This document shows positions 20,250-31,334 of a DNA stretch of 47,710 bases, in pieces (positions within the stretch are counted from its first letter, which is position 1; each line of letters starts with the position of its first letter). The DNA comes from Streptococcus uberis. Lineage in GTDB: Bacteria; Bacillota; Bacilli; Lactobacillales; Streptococcaceae. The notes below the pieces were generated by a model. That model was not told where the DNA came from, ran no database searches, and worked only from the letters and a program-made list of their open reading frames with translations. The stretch lies in assembly GCF_000785785.1 (NCBI RefSeq), contig NZ_JRQN01000016.1, forward strand, positions 1-47,710, given 5' to 3'. Position numbers and translations under genes: made by a program.

Positions 20250-21759
20250 TTAACGCAAACCCATTCTTCTCAGTTGTTTTTGGTATTTAACAAAATCGAC
20301 CTGAAGGGCTTGGCCTCCATACATGTCATACTCATCTATCCAATCACCATTTTCAGGAATGGTCACATGATCAACGCCCTTGCCATTCGAGATGACTGAT
20401 AGGCCTTTTTGTGCCAGAAACGGAAAGGCAACATTGGTTGATGTTAATGCGTAAATTTTACCGATCGCTGCTGAACCTGTAAAAAGACTAGTTGGATTTT
20501 TAACTTGTGACATGATTGCTGTCATGACTTGTTGCTGACGAACTGTTCGCCCGTAATCCCCATCATCATCCTTACGGAAACGCGCATAATTTAAGAGGGT
20601 TCTGCCATCCATCCGTTGCTCGCCTACCTTAATGGTTTGATTAGGACAACGCCATCTTTCATTTTTAAATCATCAGGAACTTCTACTGATGAAACTGCTT
20701 TGCCTGCAATCGTTGCAAACTTAGCATCAATCTTGACCCCATTAGGGAATAGGGTATCAATAGCTTCTGCGAATGTTTCAAAATCGACCATAACATAATA
20801 TTTACAATCAATGTCATAATTAGCTTTCAGTGTTTTCCTGACTAAGTCAGCTCCTTTATGATGATCTTGCTCACCCAAATTAAAGGAGGCATTCAATTTC
20901 ATATCATATGAATAATCGTTGTAACTATAACCCGGAATGTTTACAAGGGTATCCCTCATAAAGCTAACCATCTTTACTTTTTTATCCTTATTACCGACAT
21001 TTACTACCATAATCGTATCAGTCTGGCATCCGTCGATCCTTGGGTGACACGTTGATCAGAACCCAACACTAGAATATTAGTTCCATCTTTTGTATCTTTT
21101 CCATTAAATACTTCTGAAACTGCAGGCTTATAGTTCTTTTTATTACTAGAAATATCAAACATCCCTTTAAAGAACATGAAAATAACACCACAGCAAATCA
21201 ACAGGAAGAAAGCAAGTAACAGTTTAAGATAAAATTTAAAGTTTCTCTTTTTCCTACTTTTTTGTTTATTACTTTTAGGTGACCGAGCAGCTGGGGAAGA
21301 TGATATCACCTCATTTTGGTAATCACTCTGCCCATTCTCCTGAAAATAATAATTTGACAAAGGCTCTTGATAATCAACCGGAGGCATATCCTGATAGTTA
21401 GCATCAAATTGGGGATCAAAATTATTTCTTCTCGCACTTCTTGAGAGTGACTTTTCTTTAGGATATCGGGGTAAACCATTGGATAGAGTCTCTGTTTGAT
21501 AGCTCTCATCTGACCAAACTTGATTTTGTTCTCTATTGTTGGGGTAGGATGGAATACCAGGTTCTACACTATATTCTGGATAATCATGTCTACCATGCCT
21601 AAATTGTGTCTCAAATGTTGGAGTTCCAGCATCTAATTTTGATTTTAAATACCGAAATTCTCGATTTTCATTCTCACTTAGATAATTGAGATTTCTCAGT
21701 AGGTAATAATATCTCAATTCTTCGTGGTGACTAAGACCACCATTACCATTTCTTGTCAT
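20250..21759 (-). pseudogene. LytR-CpsA-Psr (LCP) family protein, two frameshifts
   Basis: With two restored bases the gene encodes 503 residues. A long polar cytoplasmic N-terminus (about 175 residues, with LSHHEELRYYYLLRNLNYLS at the start) is followed by one membrane helix (LKLLLAFFLLICCGVIFMFF) and the extracellular LCP domain. That domain has NILVLGSDQR, an Asp/Arg pair in STDART, VKMVSFMRDTLVNIPG and MDGRTLLNYARFRKDD-GDYGR. LCP proteins transfer undecaprenyl-linked glycopolymers such as capsule or teichoic acid to peptidoglycan. Breaks lie near 21021 (AGAACTGAT read as AGACTGAT) and 20641 (CTAAATC read as CTAATC). It is the last gene of the aroA-aroK cluster. Confidence 0.85.
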
Positions 21760-21908
21760 ACTACATCCATCTAAACTAATATATTATCTATAGTTATTTC
21801 TATTCTATCATAAACTAATATGTTTATTATAGCTTATCTTTATTAGATTGTCTTTTAAAATTCCTATTTCATCCAAGATAATTCCTATTTTTAGGAGAAG
21901 TCAAATTG

Positions 21909-23673
<1,765 letters not shown>

Positions 23674-23741
23674 TTCTTTCCTTTCCGTAAGTCATTACTT
23701 CTATTCTACAGAAAAAAATAAGCTTTTCAAGAGAGAAAAAC

Positions 23742-24674
23742 TTACTTTTTTTGATTTTGTTTGCCAAATCGCTTATTGATAACAGAAGCAATATCACTAC
23801 TACGACCTTCTAGTTTACCTTGATCCAATTCTTGATAAGTCGCATTAAAAACAGCTCCTAAAATAAGAATTCTAGCTAAAAAGATAAACCATAACATAAT
23901 AATGAAAATCATAACTGACCCGAAGGTCTTAATATCAACCATTTTTTCAACGTTTGCCACAACATAATGACCAATTAAATTACTTAAGAAGGTCATGACA
24001 AAACCTGTAAATAAAGCCCCAGGCATAATATATCTTATCTTCTTAATACGAATATTAGGCAATAAAAAGTAAAGTGCCATCAAACCAAGAAGTATGATCA
24101 CAATAGTGACCGGTTGAATAAGAGTTAAAAATAATCCTGTAATCCCATCACTCAAGTGGTAATGTTTATCCAAAACTTGGATGGTTGCTTTTGAAAAAGT
24201 TGAAAAAATAAGCACAAAAGTTAGAAGGAAAAGAATAAAAATACTAGCAAGTAGTCCAACTAAATGACCTAGAAGAAAATCGCGATGCGGGGAAGCATCA
24301 TAGGCTTTATTGATGGCCCTTTGCAAGGAAGTTAAACTTTTTGACATGGTCCATAATCCAGTAAATGTTGCAATCCCTAAGACGCCACCAGCTGGTTTTG
24401 AAAAAATATTGATAACAACTGAACGTGCTGACTGATAAATATCATTCGGGAGACTTTGTTTCATTAATTGAAGTAAATCCCTAATATCAATATTTAAATA
24501 AGGAAAAATATTAGCCGCAATAACGATCAGCGGAAAAACCGTTAGGATCAAGTAGTACGCGACTGCTATCGAAGATAAATCCATTTCCGCACTTTGAAAG
24601 TGCCGAAGAAAAGCCTGTATAGTCTCATTTTGAAACTTTGCAGAGACTTTTTCAAAGAATTTTTTATTCTCCAT
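23742..24674 (-). CDS. YihY/BrkB-family inner membrane protein
   Basis: A 310-residue protein with six membrane helices typical of the YihY/UPF0761 family. The conserved N-terminal core is SSIAVAYYLILTVFPLIVIA, followed by FTGLWTMSKSLTSLQRAIN and YDASPHRDFLLG. Later helices include VIILLGLMALYFLLPN and a C-terminal IMLWFIFLARILILGAVFN. It was once annotated as RNase BN, which has been abandoned. The true function is unknown, possibly transport or envelope integrity. It starts 2 bases after the map stop, so it belongs to the map transcript. Confidence 0.9.
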   Translation of the reverse strand: MENKKFFEKVSAKFQNETIQAFLRHFQSAEMDLSSIAVAYYLILTVFPLIVIAANIFPYLNIDIRDLLQLMKQSLPNDIYQSARSVVINIFSKPAGGVLGIATFTGLWTMSKSLTSLQRAINKAYDASPHRDFLLGHLVGLLASIFILFLLTFVLIFSTFSKATIQVLDKHYHLSDGITGLFLTLIQPVTIVIILLGLMALYFLLPNIRIKKIRYIMPGALFTGFVMTFLSNLIGHYVVANVEKMVDIKTFGSVMIFIIMLWFIFLARILILGAVFNATYQELDQGKLEGRSSDIASVINKRFGKQNQKK

Positions 24675-24676
24675 AA

Positions 24677-25537
24677 TTAGTATGTTCTTTCTTCTCCTTG
24701 GCTAGTTAAAATGACTGGGCCATCTTTTGTGATAACAAATTGATGTTCATATTGACATGATAAACCACCATCAAGTGTTTTATGAGCCCAGCCTGTTTTC
24801 ATATCTGTATCAATTTCCCAAGTACCAGTATTAATCATTGGTTCAATTGTTAATACCATTCCTTCTTTAAGACGTAACCCACGCCCTGCTATTCCGTAAT
24901 TAGGCACCATTGGTTCTTCATGCATGGTTGGTCCAACACCATGTCCAACTAAGTCTCGAACAACGCCATAACCACGACTTTCTGCATATTCCTGAATAAC
25001 AGCTCCGATATCACCAATACGGTTTCCAATGACAGCTTGTTCAATTCCTAAATACATGGCTTCCTTAGTAACATCCATCAAGTTTTTAACTTCTTCTGAA
25101 GGTTTGCCTACAGCATAAGCCCAACAAGAATCTGCCAAACCACCTGTGTAAGGTTCAGTCAATTTTTTCATTTGTGCAACATTGTTAAAGTCTAACTTAG
25201 AAACATCCACAATACTTTTGTCTAATGGTTCACTTAAAACAGTATCGACTTTTAATAGGTCACCTTCTTGTAAAATATAATGTCTCGGAAACGCATGTGC
25301 CACCTCGTCATTTAAACCACAGCAAGTCGCATATGGGTAATCCATGAGTTGCCCTTCAACACCAATTTGTAAAGGTAGCACATTTTCTTCTTTACAGCGT
25401 CTACGAACGTATTCTTCAACCTCCCACATATCTACTCCAGGTTTAATAATCTCACGTAATCCAATATGAATACTCGCAAGAAAGTCACCTGCTTTATCCA
25501 TTGCTTCGATTTCACGTGCAGATTTTAATGTAATCAT
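24677..25537 (-). CDS. map: methionine aminopeptidase type I
   Basis: A 286-residue cytoplasmic metalloprotease that removes the initiator Met. The metal ligands are in LKVDTVLSE, the GLADSCWAY segment, the GHGVGPTMHEEP His, LTIEPMINTG and the YEHQFV Glu, all conserved. Streptococcal Map has an insert (about 30 residues, DKSIVDVSKLDFNNVAQM) between the first two Asp ligands, and it is present here. The N-terminus MITLKSAREIEAMDKAGDFL is complete. The gene lies between the YtoI-like regulator and the YihY gene in a tight operon. Confidence 0.95.
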   Translation of the reverse strand: MITLKSAREIEAMDKAGDFLASIHIGLREIIKPGVDMWEVEEYVRRRCKEENVLPLQIGVEGQLMDYPYATCCGLNDEVAHAFPRHYILQEGDLLKVDTVLSEPLDKSIVDVSKLDFNNVAQMKKLTEPYTGGLADSCWAYAVGKPSEEVKNLMDVTKEAMYLGIEQAVIGNRIGDIGAVIQEYAESRGYGVVRDLVGHGVGPTMHEEPMVPNYGIAGRGLRLKEGMVLTIEPMINTGTWEIDTDMKTGWAHKTLDGGLSCQYEHQFVITKDGPVILTSQGEERTY

Positions 25538-25560
25538 TTAAATGTGTCTCCTTAAAAATA

Positions 25561-26844
25561 TTAATTAATTCGTGTAGAAACAACAGCCTTAGCAATTATT
25601 TGTTTCTCTACATACAGTTCTATATCAATCGTACCACTTCTTCTTGTTTCTGTAATAATCTTCGGATGAATTACCAATTGATCATCAATTTGAGCGGCAT
25701 GTAAAAAGTATATCATCATTTGTTCAATAATAACATTTTTTTGATATTTTCGATTGAAAACTTTTAAAGTTATTTCTTTTATGATTTCAGAAACAACACC
25801 TTGCGTCAAATTTCCAGATTTGTCAATCATTCTAGGTTCAACATGAATTGAAAATATATTTTGATTTTCTTCCATATGGGCAAGTAAATGAGTGCTATAA
25901 GTGTTTTTAATTTCTGACTGATTGTTTTGCATATTTTCTAAAGCCAGACGTCTCGTTACAACACCTAATATTTTCTGATGGTCATCCACAACCGGTAACA
26001 TATTCAAGTCTTCAAAAATCATTTTTTGGCTGACATTAGCTAGACTAGTTGAAGGAGTAGTCGTAATAGGACTTTTTGTCATTACTTCTTTTAAGCAAAC
26101 CGTTGACTTTTGATCAACAACATCTCTCATACTGATGAAGCCTGTAACGGTTCCATCTTTTTTAATAACAGGAAAACGCACTTGTTTTGTTTTTTTAATC
26201 AATTGATTCAAGTCTTCAATTGTACCGTCTTCATATAAAAATCCATACCGAGATAAAGGTAGCATGATTTGGTCAACTGTTTTTAAATCCGTTTTTATTC
26301 TAAAACTCATCAAAGCGTGATTAATCAAGGTGGCCACTGTAAAAGTATCATGTTGACTAACCATAACTGGAATCCCTAGACTATCAGCTGTTTCAATAAC
26401 AGCTTTTGAAATTGAAAAGCCACCAGTAACAAGAATAGCATTTCGACTTTCCAAGGCTAGTAATTGGATATGTTCTCGGTCCCCTACAATTAGCAATCCA
26501 CCCTTAACTAGATATTTACTAACATTTGACTTTGTCATAGCCCCAATAAAAAATTTACTAAATTCATTTCCCAAACCTTCATGGCCAGCAACCACTTTTG
26601 AATCACTAATTCGTGCAATTTCAGTAAAGGTTAACTTATCAATAGAGACTCGTGATTTTTTTTCCACTCGAACTGTTCCACTTCGTGGTTTTGTCTCTAC
26701 AATCCCACGATTCTCAGCTTCCTTAATGGCACGATAGGCTGTTCCATCACTTACATTTAAATGGTTAGAAATACTCCGAACACTAACTCTTTTACCAACG
26801 GCCAGTTTTTCAAGGTAATTCAAAATTTCCTGATGTTTACTCAT
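25561..26844 (-). CDS. DRTGG/CBS-domain regulator with HTH and hotdog domains (YtoI-like)
   Basis: A 427-residue multidomain protein. An N-terminal winged helix (VSDGTAYRAIKEAENRGIV) is followed by a DRTGG domain (about 70-185), two CBS repeats (about 195-310, with GFISMRDV and LPVVDDHQKILGVVTRR) and a C-terminal thioesterase-like hotdog domain (about 320-427). This order is that of Bacillus YtoI and streptococcal homologs. CBS pairs sense adenine nucleotides (AMP, ATP, c-di-AMP or SAM) in other proteins, so a nucleotide-responsive regulator is likely. The target is unknown. It sits 23 bases upstream of map and 9 bases after the acetyltransferase gene. Confidence 0.85.
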   Translation of the reverse strand: MSKHQEILNYLEKLAVGKRVSVRSISNHLNVSDGTAYRAIKEAENRGIVETKPRSGTVRVEKKSRVSIDKLTFTEIARISDSKVVAGHEGLGNEFSKFFIGAMTKSNVSKYLVKGGLLIVGDREHIQLLALESRNAILVTGGFSISKAVIETADSLGIPVMVSQHDTFTVATLINHALMSFRIKTDLKTVDQIMLPLSRYGFLYEDGTIEDLNQLIKKTKQVRFPVIKKDGTVTGFISMRDVVDQKSTVCLKEVMTKSPITTTPSTSLANVSQKMIFEDLNMLPVVDDHQKILGVVTRRLALENMQNNQSEIKNTYSTHLLAHMEENQNIFSIHVEPRMIDKSGNLTQGVVSEIIKEITLKVFNRKYQKNVIIEQMMIYFLHAAQIDDQLVIHPKIITETRRSGTIDIELYVEKQIIAKAVVSTRIN

Positions 26845-26853
26845 ATTAATATC

Positions 26854-27390
26854 CTACTTTTTTAGTTGATATGCCAAATATTGTCTAATGCGATGATTAT
26901 ATCTATCACTGCCTTTAAAGCGAGAAATACAGCGAAAGCCGGCATTTAAGGCCACATGCTGGCTAGCTTCATTTTCTAAATGTGTTAAAAGATTTAATTC
27001 CGTCAACCCCAACTCATCAAAAGCCAGCAATACAATGTTTTTCAAGGCTTCAGTCATGTATCCTTTATTTCTAAACTTTGCATTCATAAAATAACCAATT
27101 TCTGAGCTGGAGTGATGCTCGTCAATGTTTTCTAATCGGATAACTCCAATCAGACGATGACTATTCTTTTCTGTTATCCCCCATATCCCTAGCGGCTCCT
27201 TTAAAAAGGAATGCACAAATAAATAATCACTTTCACTCCTCTTTAAACAAACAGGAAACACAAAAGAAAGATTATCTTGATCACTACTAATTTCAAAAAA
27301 ATCTGTTGTATCAAGGAATGATAATGGTCTCAACAGTAATTTTTCGGTTTCAAAAAAAGAATAGTGTGCTAAAGCTGTCCAAATCTCCAT
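26854..27390 (-). CDS. GNAT-family N-acetyltransferase (RimJ/RimL type)
   Basis: A 178-residue acetyltransferase. The start TEKLLLRPLSFLDTTDFFEI is the usual first strand and helix of the RimJ/RimL subgroup. HSSSEIGYFMNAKFRNKGYM is motif A, with the acetyl-CoA-binding R-x-K-G-Y-M turn. ELNLLTHLENEASQHVALNAGF is motif B. It could acetylate a ribosomal or small-molecule amine, but the substrate is unknown. It begins an operon with the YtoI-like gene and map. Confidence 0.88.
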   Translation of the reverse strand: MEIWTALAHYSFFETEKLLLRPLSFLDTTDFFEISSDQDNLSFVFPVCLKRSESDYLFVHSFLKEPLGIWGITEKNSHRLIGVIRLENIDEHHSSSEIGYFMNAKFRNKGYMTEALKNIVLLAFDELGLTELNLLTHLENEASQHVALNAGFRCISRFKGSDRYNHRIRQYLAYQLKK

Positions 27391-27514
27391 TCCTAGCCTC
27401 TTATATTCTAATAGTCACATCATTATAACAAATTATACCTATTTTTTCTATAACAGTTGCCGTTTTTTGCAAACTGTATTAATTCAGATAAAATGAAAAG
27501 TTAACGTCTGATAG

Positions 27515-28162
27515 CTACTCTTTAGATAATTTATGTAGAAAAAGGTACTTCTGCATTGCCTCATGTGCTTTTATTGAATCTCTACTTTTCATCGCAATTA
27601 ATAGGCTTTCATAACTTAAAATAAATTCTGATTTATATTTCTGATAATCTGATTGATTTTCAAGCAAAATTGGAATTAATCTTTCAAAAATAAGATTATT
27701 GCTATACTTTGCAAGTCGAGTATGTAGGTCAATATCTAAAGCGATAATTCTGCTATCATTTGTTTCTATCGCTTCTATGATTTTAAAAACTAATGCTTCA
27801 AAATCTTCAATTTGTTCTATACTTATATTTTGTGAAGCTAATGTAGCAATTTGGGGTTCAATTAATAATCTAATCATATCTAAATCATCTAGAAAACTTT
27901 GTCTATCTTTAACTAAAGAAAAACCAAATGGGTCTTCAGAAACTCCCTTTTTAGGACTAATATAAGTTCCCGATCCTTGTCTAACCTCTAGAATGTTTCT
28001 TGTTACTAAGCTTCGCACAGCTTCACGTATTGTACTCCTTCCAACATTTAAATCTTGAGCAAGTTCAAATTCATTTGGTAATTTTTCACCAATTTCATAA
28101 TTACGATTTAAAATGAGCTGTAATAAATTATCTGCTGTTTGTCCAACTAACGGTTTAACCAT
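27515..28162 (-). CDS. GntR-family (FadR/FCD) transcriptional regulator
   Basis: A 215-residue regulator. The N-terminal winged helix reads ELAQDLNVGRSTIREAVRSL and then RQGSGTYIS. The helical FCD effector domain (about 90-210) shows a metal or ligand pocket with the Asp-His pattern in ALDIDLHTRLAKYSNN. Regulators of this kind usually control an adjacent sugar-acid or carboxylate operon, but no such operon is next to it, so it is an orphan here. Nothing else occurs in the 28163-28333 gap except its presumed promoter. Confidence 0.88.
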   Translation of the reverse strand: MVKPLVGQTADNLLQLILNRNYEIGEKLPNEFELAQDLNVGRSTIREAVRSLVTRNILEVRQGSGTYISPKKGVSEDPFGFSLVKDRQSFLDDLDMIRLLIEPQIATLASQNISIEQIEDFEALVFKIIEAIETNDSRIIALDIDLHTRLAKYSNNLIFERLIPILLENQSDYQKYKSEFILSYESLLIAMKSRDSIKAHEAMQKYLFLHKLSKE

Positions 28163-28333
28163 CTTAATTCCTTTCTTAAGATTCTTCTACTATTGTACAA
28201 AATTTACTAAAATATTCCAAAGTTATTTAAAATAGAAGTTTTTAAATCATCAGACAACTAAATTAAATTTGAGACAAAAAATATCACTTTATAAAATATA
28301 ATGTCAACACATATTGCGTTTCAAATTAACAAT

Positions 28334-28387
28334 AAAAACGAACGAAGATTGGTTTTAAACACTTGGTTTCTATCTTCATTCGTTTTT
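28334..28387. terminator. terminator of murA (bidirectional)
   Basis: AAACGAACGAAGAT and ATCTTCATTCGTTT pair with one mismatch around a long loop, with Ts on both strands. It lies after the murA stop at 28425. Confidence 0.7.
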
Positions 28388-28424
28388 CGTCCACTAATTA
28401 AACTTTATACCAGACTCTTTGATT

Positions 28425-29683
28425 TTAATCTTCAATTAATTGAATATCCGCACCTAATGCTCTTAATTTTTCAATAATATCGGCATAGCCTCGTAAAATA
28501 AATTCAATATTAGTTATTTCTGTTCTGCCTTGGGCCATTAGTCCCGCTGTTACCAAAGCTGCACCTGCTCTTAAGTCAGTAGCCTTAACTTGAGCACCGC
28601 TCAATTGATTTGGACCATGATAAACTATTTTCCCGCCTTTGAGTGAAATATCTGCTCCCATACGAGCCATTTCAGGAACATGATTCACGCGCTTTTCATA
28701 AATTGTGTCAACTATTGACCCCATCCCTTCTGCTGTTAACAAAAGTGGCGTAAGTGGTTGTTGTAAATCAGTTGCAAAGCAGGGTATGGAGATGTCTTGA
28801 TTGTTACAGCTTTTAACTTATCTTGCTTTTCCACATAAATTGAGTCTTCTTCAACTGTCATCCGAACACCCATTTCTTCCAGTTTTGCAATAAAACTTTC
28901 CAAGTGTTCATATAAAACATTGGTAACTTTTATACCTGTCCCAATAGCAGCAGCCATAGCAATATATGTCCCAGCTTCAATACGATCAGGAATAACCTGA
29001 TGCGTTGTTCCACTTAATTGTGAAACACCTTCAATAGTTATGATATCCGTTCCTGCACCACGGATATGAGCACCCATGTTATTAAGAAGCGTTGCAATAT
29101 CAATAATTTCAGGCTCTCTAGCTGCATTCTCAATGACCGTTTTTCCTTTTGCTTTTGTAGCAGCTAGCATTGTATTAATCGTTGCTCCTACACTAACTGT
29201 ATCCATAAAAATATGGGCACCGTGCAACTCACCCTCATTGATAGCTAGATGCATATTTTCACCAACATACGACACAGTCGCACCCATTGCTTCAAATGCT
29301 TTCAAATGTAAATCAATTGGTCTCGGACCTAGATCACAACCACCTGGTAACCCTACCGTTGCCTGACCAAAACGCCCCAAAAGACTACCATAAAAGTAAT
29401 ACGAAGCTCGCAAACTATTAATTTTCCCAAATGGAATTGGTTGGCTAATTACAGTTCTTGGATCAATAGTAAGGGAATCATTTTGGCGTGTAATCTTAGC
29501 GCCCATTAATTCCATAATTTCAATTAAACTGTCAACATCACTGATAGCAGGCACTCCATCCAAGGTTACAACATCATCTGATAAAATGATAGCTGGAATC
29601 AAAGCAACCACACTGTTTTTAGCTCCGGAGACAGCTACTTCCCCTGCTAGTGGTTTTCCACCATTAATAATAATTTTCCGCAT
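28425..29683 (-). pseudogene. murA: UDP-GlcNAc 1-carboxyvinyltransferase (MurA/MurZ), frameshifted
   Basis: MurA transfers enolpyruvate from PEP to UDP-GlcNAc, the first step of peptidoglycan synthesis. [20 protein letters not shown] and [11 protein letters not shown] are at the start. The catalytic Cys is in [15 protein letters not shown], and [14 protein letters not shown] and ERVNHV-like [16 protein letters not shown] follow. A single G is missing near 28780, which turns [11 protein letters not shown] into PALQLIYNN. Repair gives 419 residues, the standard length. Streptococci carry two paralogs (MurA and MurZ), so loss of one is tolerable in principle. Which paralog this is cannot be settled by eye. 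The gene follows metK on the same strand with a terminator between them. Confidence 0.88.
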
Positions 29684-29790
29684 ACTTCCTAATCTTTCCT
29701 ATACTTGAATTCAACCTTATCATTTTATCATAATTTTAGAAACATTACAAACTAATCACTCTTATCACTGACTAACACTACAAAATCAAA

Positions 29791-29818
29791 AAAAGGAGCC
29801 CGAAATAAGGCTCCTAAA
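29791..29818 (-). terminator. terminator of metK
   Basis: AGGAGCC (29794-29800) and GGCTCCT (29809-29815) form a stem followed by a T-run on the minus strand. Confidence 0.85.
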
Positions 29819-29826
29819 TGCTTTTT

Positions 29827-31020
29827 TTAAATTGATAAATAGTTTTTTAAGTCAGTAACTTTATCACATTTTTCCCATGGCAAATCAATGTCAGTTCGAC
29901 CCATGTGACCATAAGCAGCCGTTTGACGATAGATCGGACGTTTCAAATCTAGCATCTTGATAATACCAGCAGGACGTAAATCAAACAATTCACGAACAGC
30001 TTCTTCAATTTTGGCTTCAGGTAGAATAGCAGAGCCAAAAGTATCAATACGAACGGACACAGGATGTGCCACACCAATTGCATAAGCTAACTGCACTTCC
30101 GCCTTCTTGGCTAAGCCAGCAGCGACAATGTTTTTAGCAATATAACGCGCTGCGTAAGAAGCAGACCGGTCAACTTTAGTCGCATCTTTCCCAGAAAAGG
30201 CACCACCACCATGACGTGAGTAGCCTCCGTAAGTATCAACAATAATCTTGCGCCCCGTTAACCCAGAATCACCTTGTGGTCCACCAATAACAAAACGACC
30301 AGTTGGATTAATGAAGTACTTTGTCTCATCATCTAATAACTGACTTGGGATGACAGCTTTGATAACTTTCTCAATTAAATCAGAGTGAATTGTTTCATTT
30401 GTAATATCTGGATCATGTTGCGTAGAGATAACAACTGTATCCACACGAAGTGGTTGATCATTTTCATCATATTCAACAGTTACTTGTGATTTAGCATCTG
30501 GTCTCAAATAAGTTAATTGATTTGATTTTCTCAAATCAGCTAATTTCTTAACAAGCTTATGCGATAATGAAATCGGCAATGGCATGAGTTCAGGTGTCTC
30601 GTCTATAGCAAAACCAAACATCAACCCTTGATCACCTGCGCCAATAAGATTCAAATCATCATTATCTTGACTTTCACGAGCTTCCAAGGCTTCATTAACC
30701 CCTTGAGCAATGTCCGAGGATTGTTCGACTAGTGAAGGATGCACGCCTACAGAGTCAGCAGAAAAACCATATTCAGCCTTTGTATAACCAATTTCAGCAA
30801 TGGTATCACGTACAACACGGTTAATATCAACATAGGCTGACGTTGATATTTCTCCAAAAACATGAACAGACCCTGTATAAACAACTGTTTCTGCTGCTAC
30901 GTGAGCATCAGGATCCTGAGTGAGTATTTCGTCTAAAATAGCATCTGAAATTTGATCCGCGATTTTATCTGGATGGCCTTCCGATACAGATTCAGACGTA
31001 AATAATTTACGTTCTGACAT
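29827..31020 (-). CDS. metK: S-adenosylmethionine synthetase
   Basis: A 397-residue enzyme that makes SAM from methionine and ATP. The signature motifs are intact: [18 protein letters not shown] near the start, [32 protein letters not shown] and [17 protein letters not shown]. It has its own terminator and a SAM-III (SMK) riboswitch whose Shine-Dalgarno GGGGGAC ends 7 bases before the ATG. High SAM should therefore shut off translation. It is divergent from birA. No disruption is seen. Confidence 0.97.
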   Translation of the reverse strand: MSERKLFTSESVSEGHPDKIADQISDAILDEILTQDPDAHVAAETVVYTGSVHVFGEISTSAYVDINRVVRDTIAEIGYTKAEYGFSADSVGVHPSLVEQSSDIAQGVNEALEARESQDNDDLNLIGAGDQGLMFGFAIDETPELMPLPISLSHKLVKKLADLRKSNQLTYLRPDAKSQVTVEYDENDQPLRVDTVVISTQHDPDITNETIHSDLIEKVIKAVIPSQLLDDETKYFINPTGRFVIGGPQGDSGLTGRKIIVDTYGGYSRHGGGAFSGKDATKVDRSASYAARYIAKNIVAAGLAKKAEVQLAYAIGVAHPVSVRIDTFGSAILPEAKIEEAVRELFDLRPAGIIKMLDLKRPIYRQTAAYGHMGRTDIDLPWEKCDKVTDLKNYLSI

Positions 31021-31026
31021 AAAAAT

Positions 31027-31200
31027 GTCCCCCTTTTAATAAAAGTATATGGCCAAAAGCCTTCGCAAGAAAAAAATTAACTCAGCATATTTTTTAAACA
31101 GCTACTATATAAAAAAACAGTTACTTTAGTGACGTTTTTTAGTTGCGAGTCAAAAAGTTACAAAGCACTAGTAGTTTTAACTACTACCTTTTCGGGACTA
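31027..31200 (-). promoter_or_regulatory. SMK box (SAM-III) riboswitch upstream of metK
   Basis: On the minus strand the leader reads TAGTCCCGAAAAGG, then a GTAGT/ACTAC helix, then GTGCTTTGTAAC, and near the ATG AAAAGGGGGACA. GUCCC (31194-31198) can pair with the Shine-Dalgarno GGGGGAC (31027-31033). This is the SMK mechanism, where SAM stabilises the anti-SD pairing. The CCCGAAAGG and GCxUUGUAAC blocks match my memory of the Enterococcus metK element. An extended stem of about 80 bases lies between the conserved parts. Confidence 0.85.
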
Positions 31201-31300
31201 ATTAACCTGTCTATTGTACCATTTTTAATGTAATTGACGAAGCATTTTATAATATTTTTCCAAAAGTTTGTATTTTCTTTATCTTTTCATTAATCAAAAC

Positions 31301-31328
31301 TTGAAATCTTTGGTCAATATACTATACT
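31301..31328 (+). promoter_or_regulatory. birA promoter, probably leaderless start
   Basis: TTGAAA (31301-31306), a 16-base spacer and TATACT (31323-31328). The birA ATG begins 7 bases after the -10 box and no Shine-Dalgarno precedes it, so transcription probably begins at or next to the ATG. Confidence 0.6.
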
Positions 31329-31334
31329 AGACAT

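Noticed and set aside
31027..31200. T-box or S-box (SAM-I) leader upstream of metK
   Set aside because: No T-box sequence (AGGGTGGNACCGCG) or SAM-I four-way junction motifs are seen. The Shine-Dalgarno pairing and the CCCGAAA / TTGTAAC blocks fit SMK.
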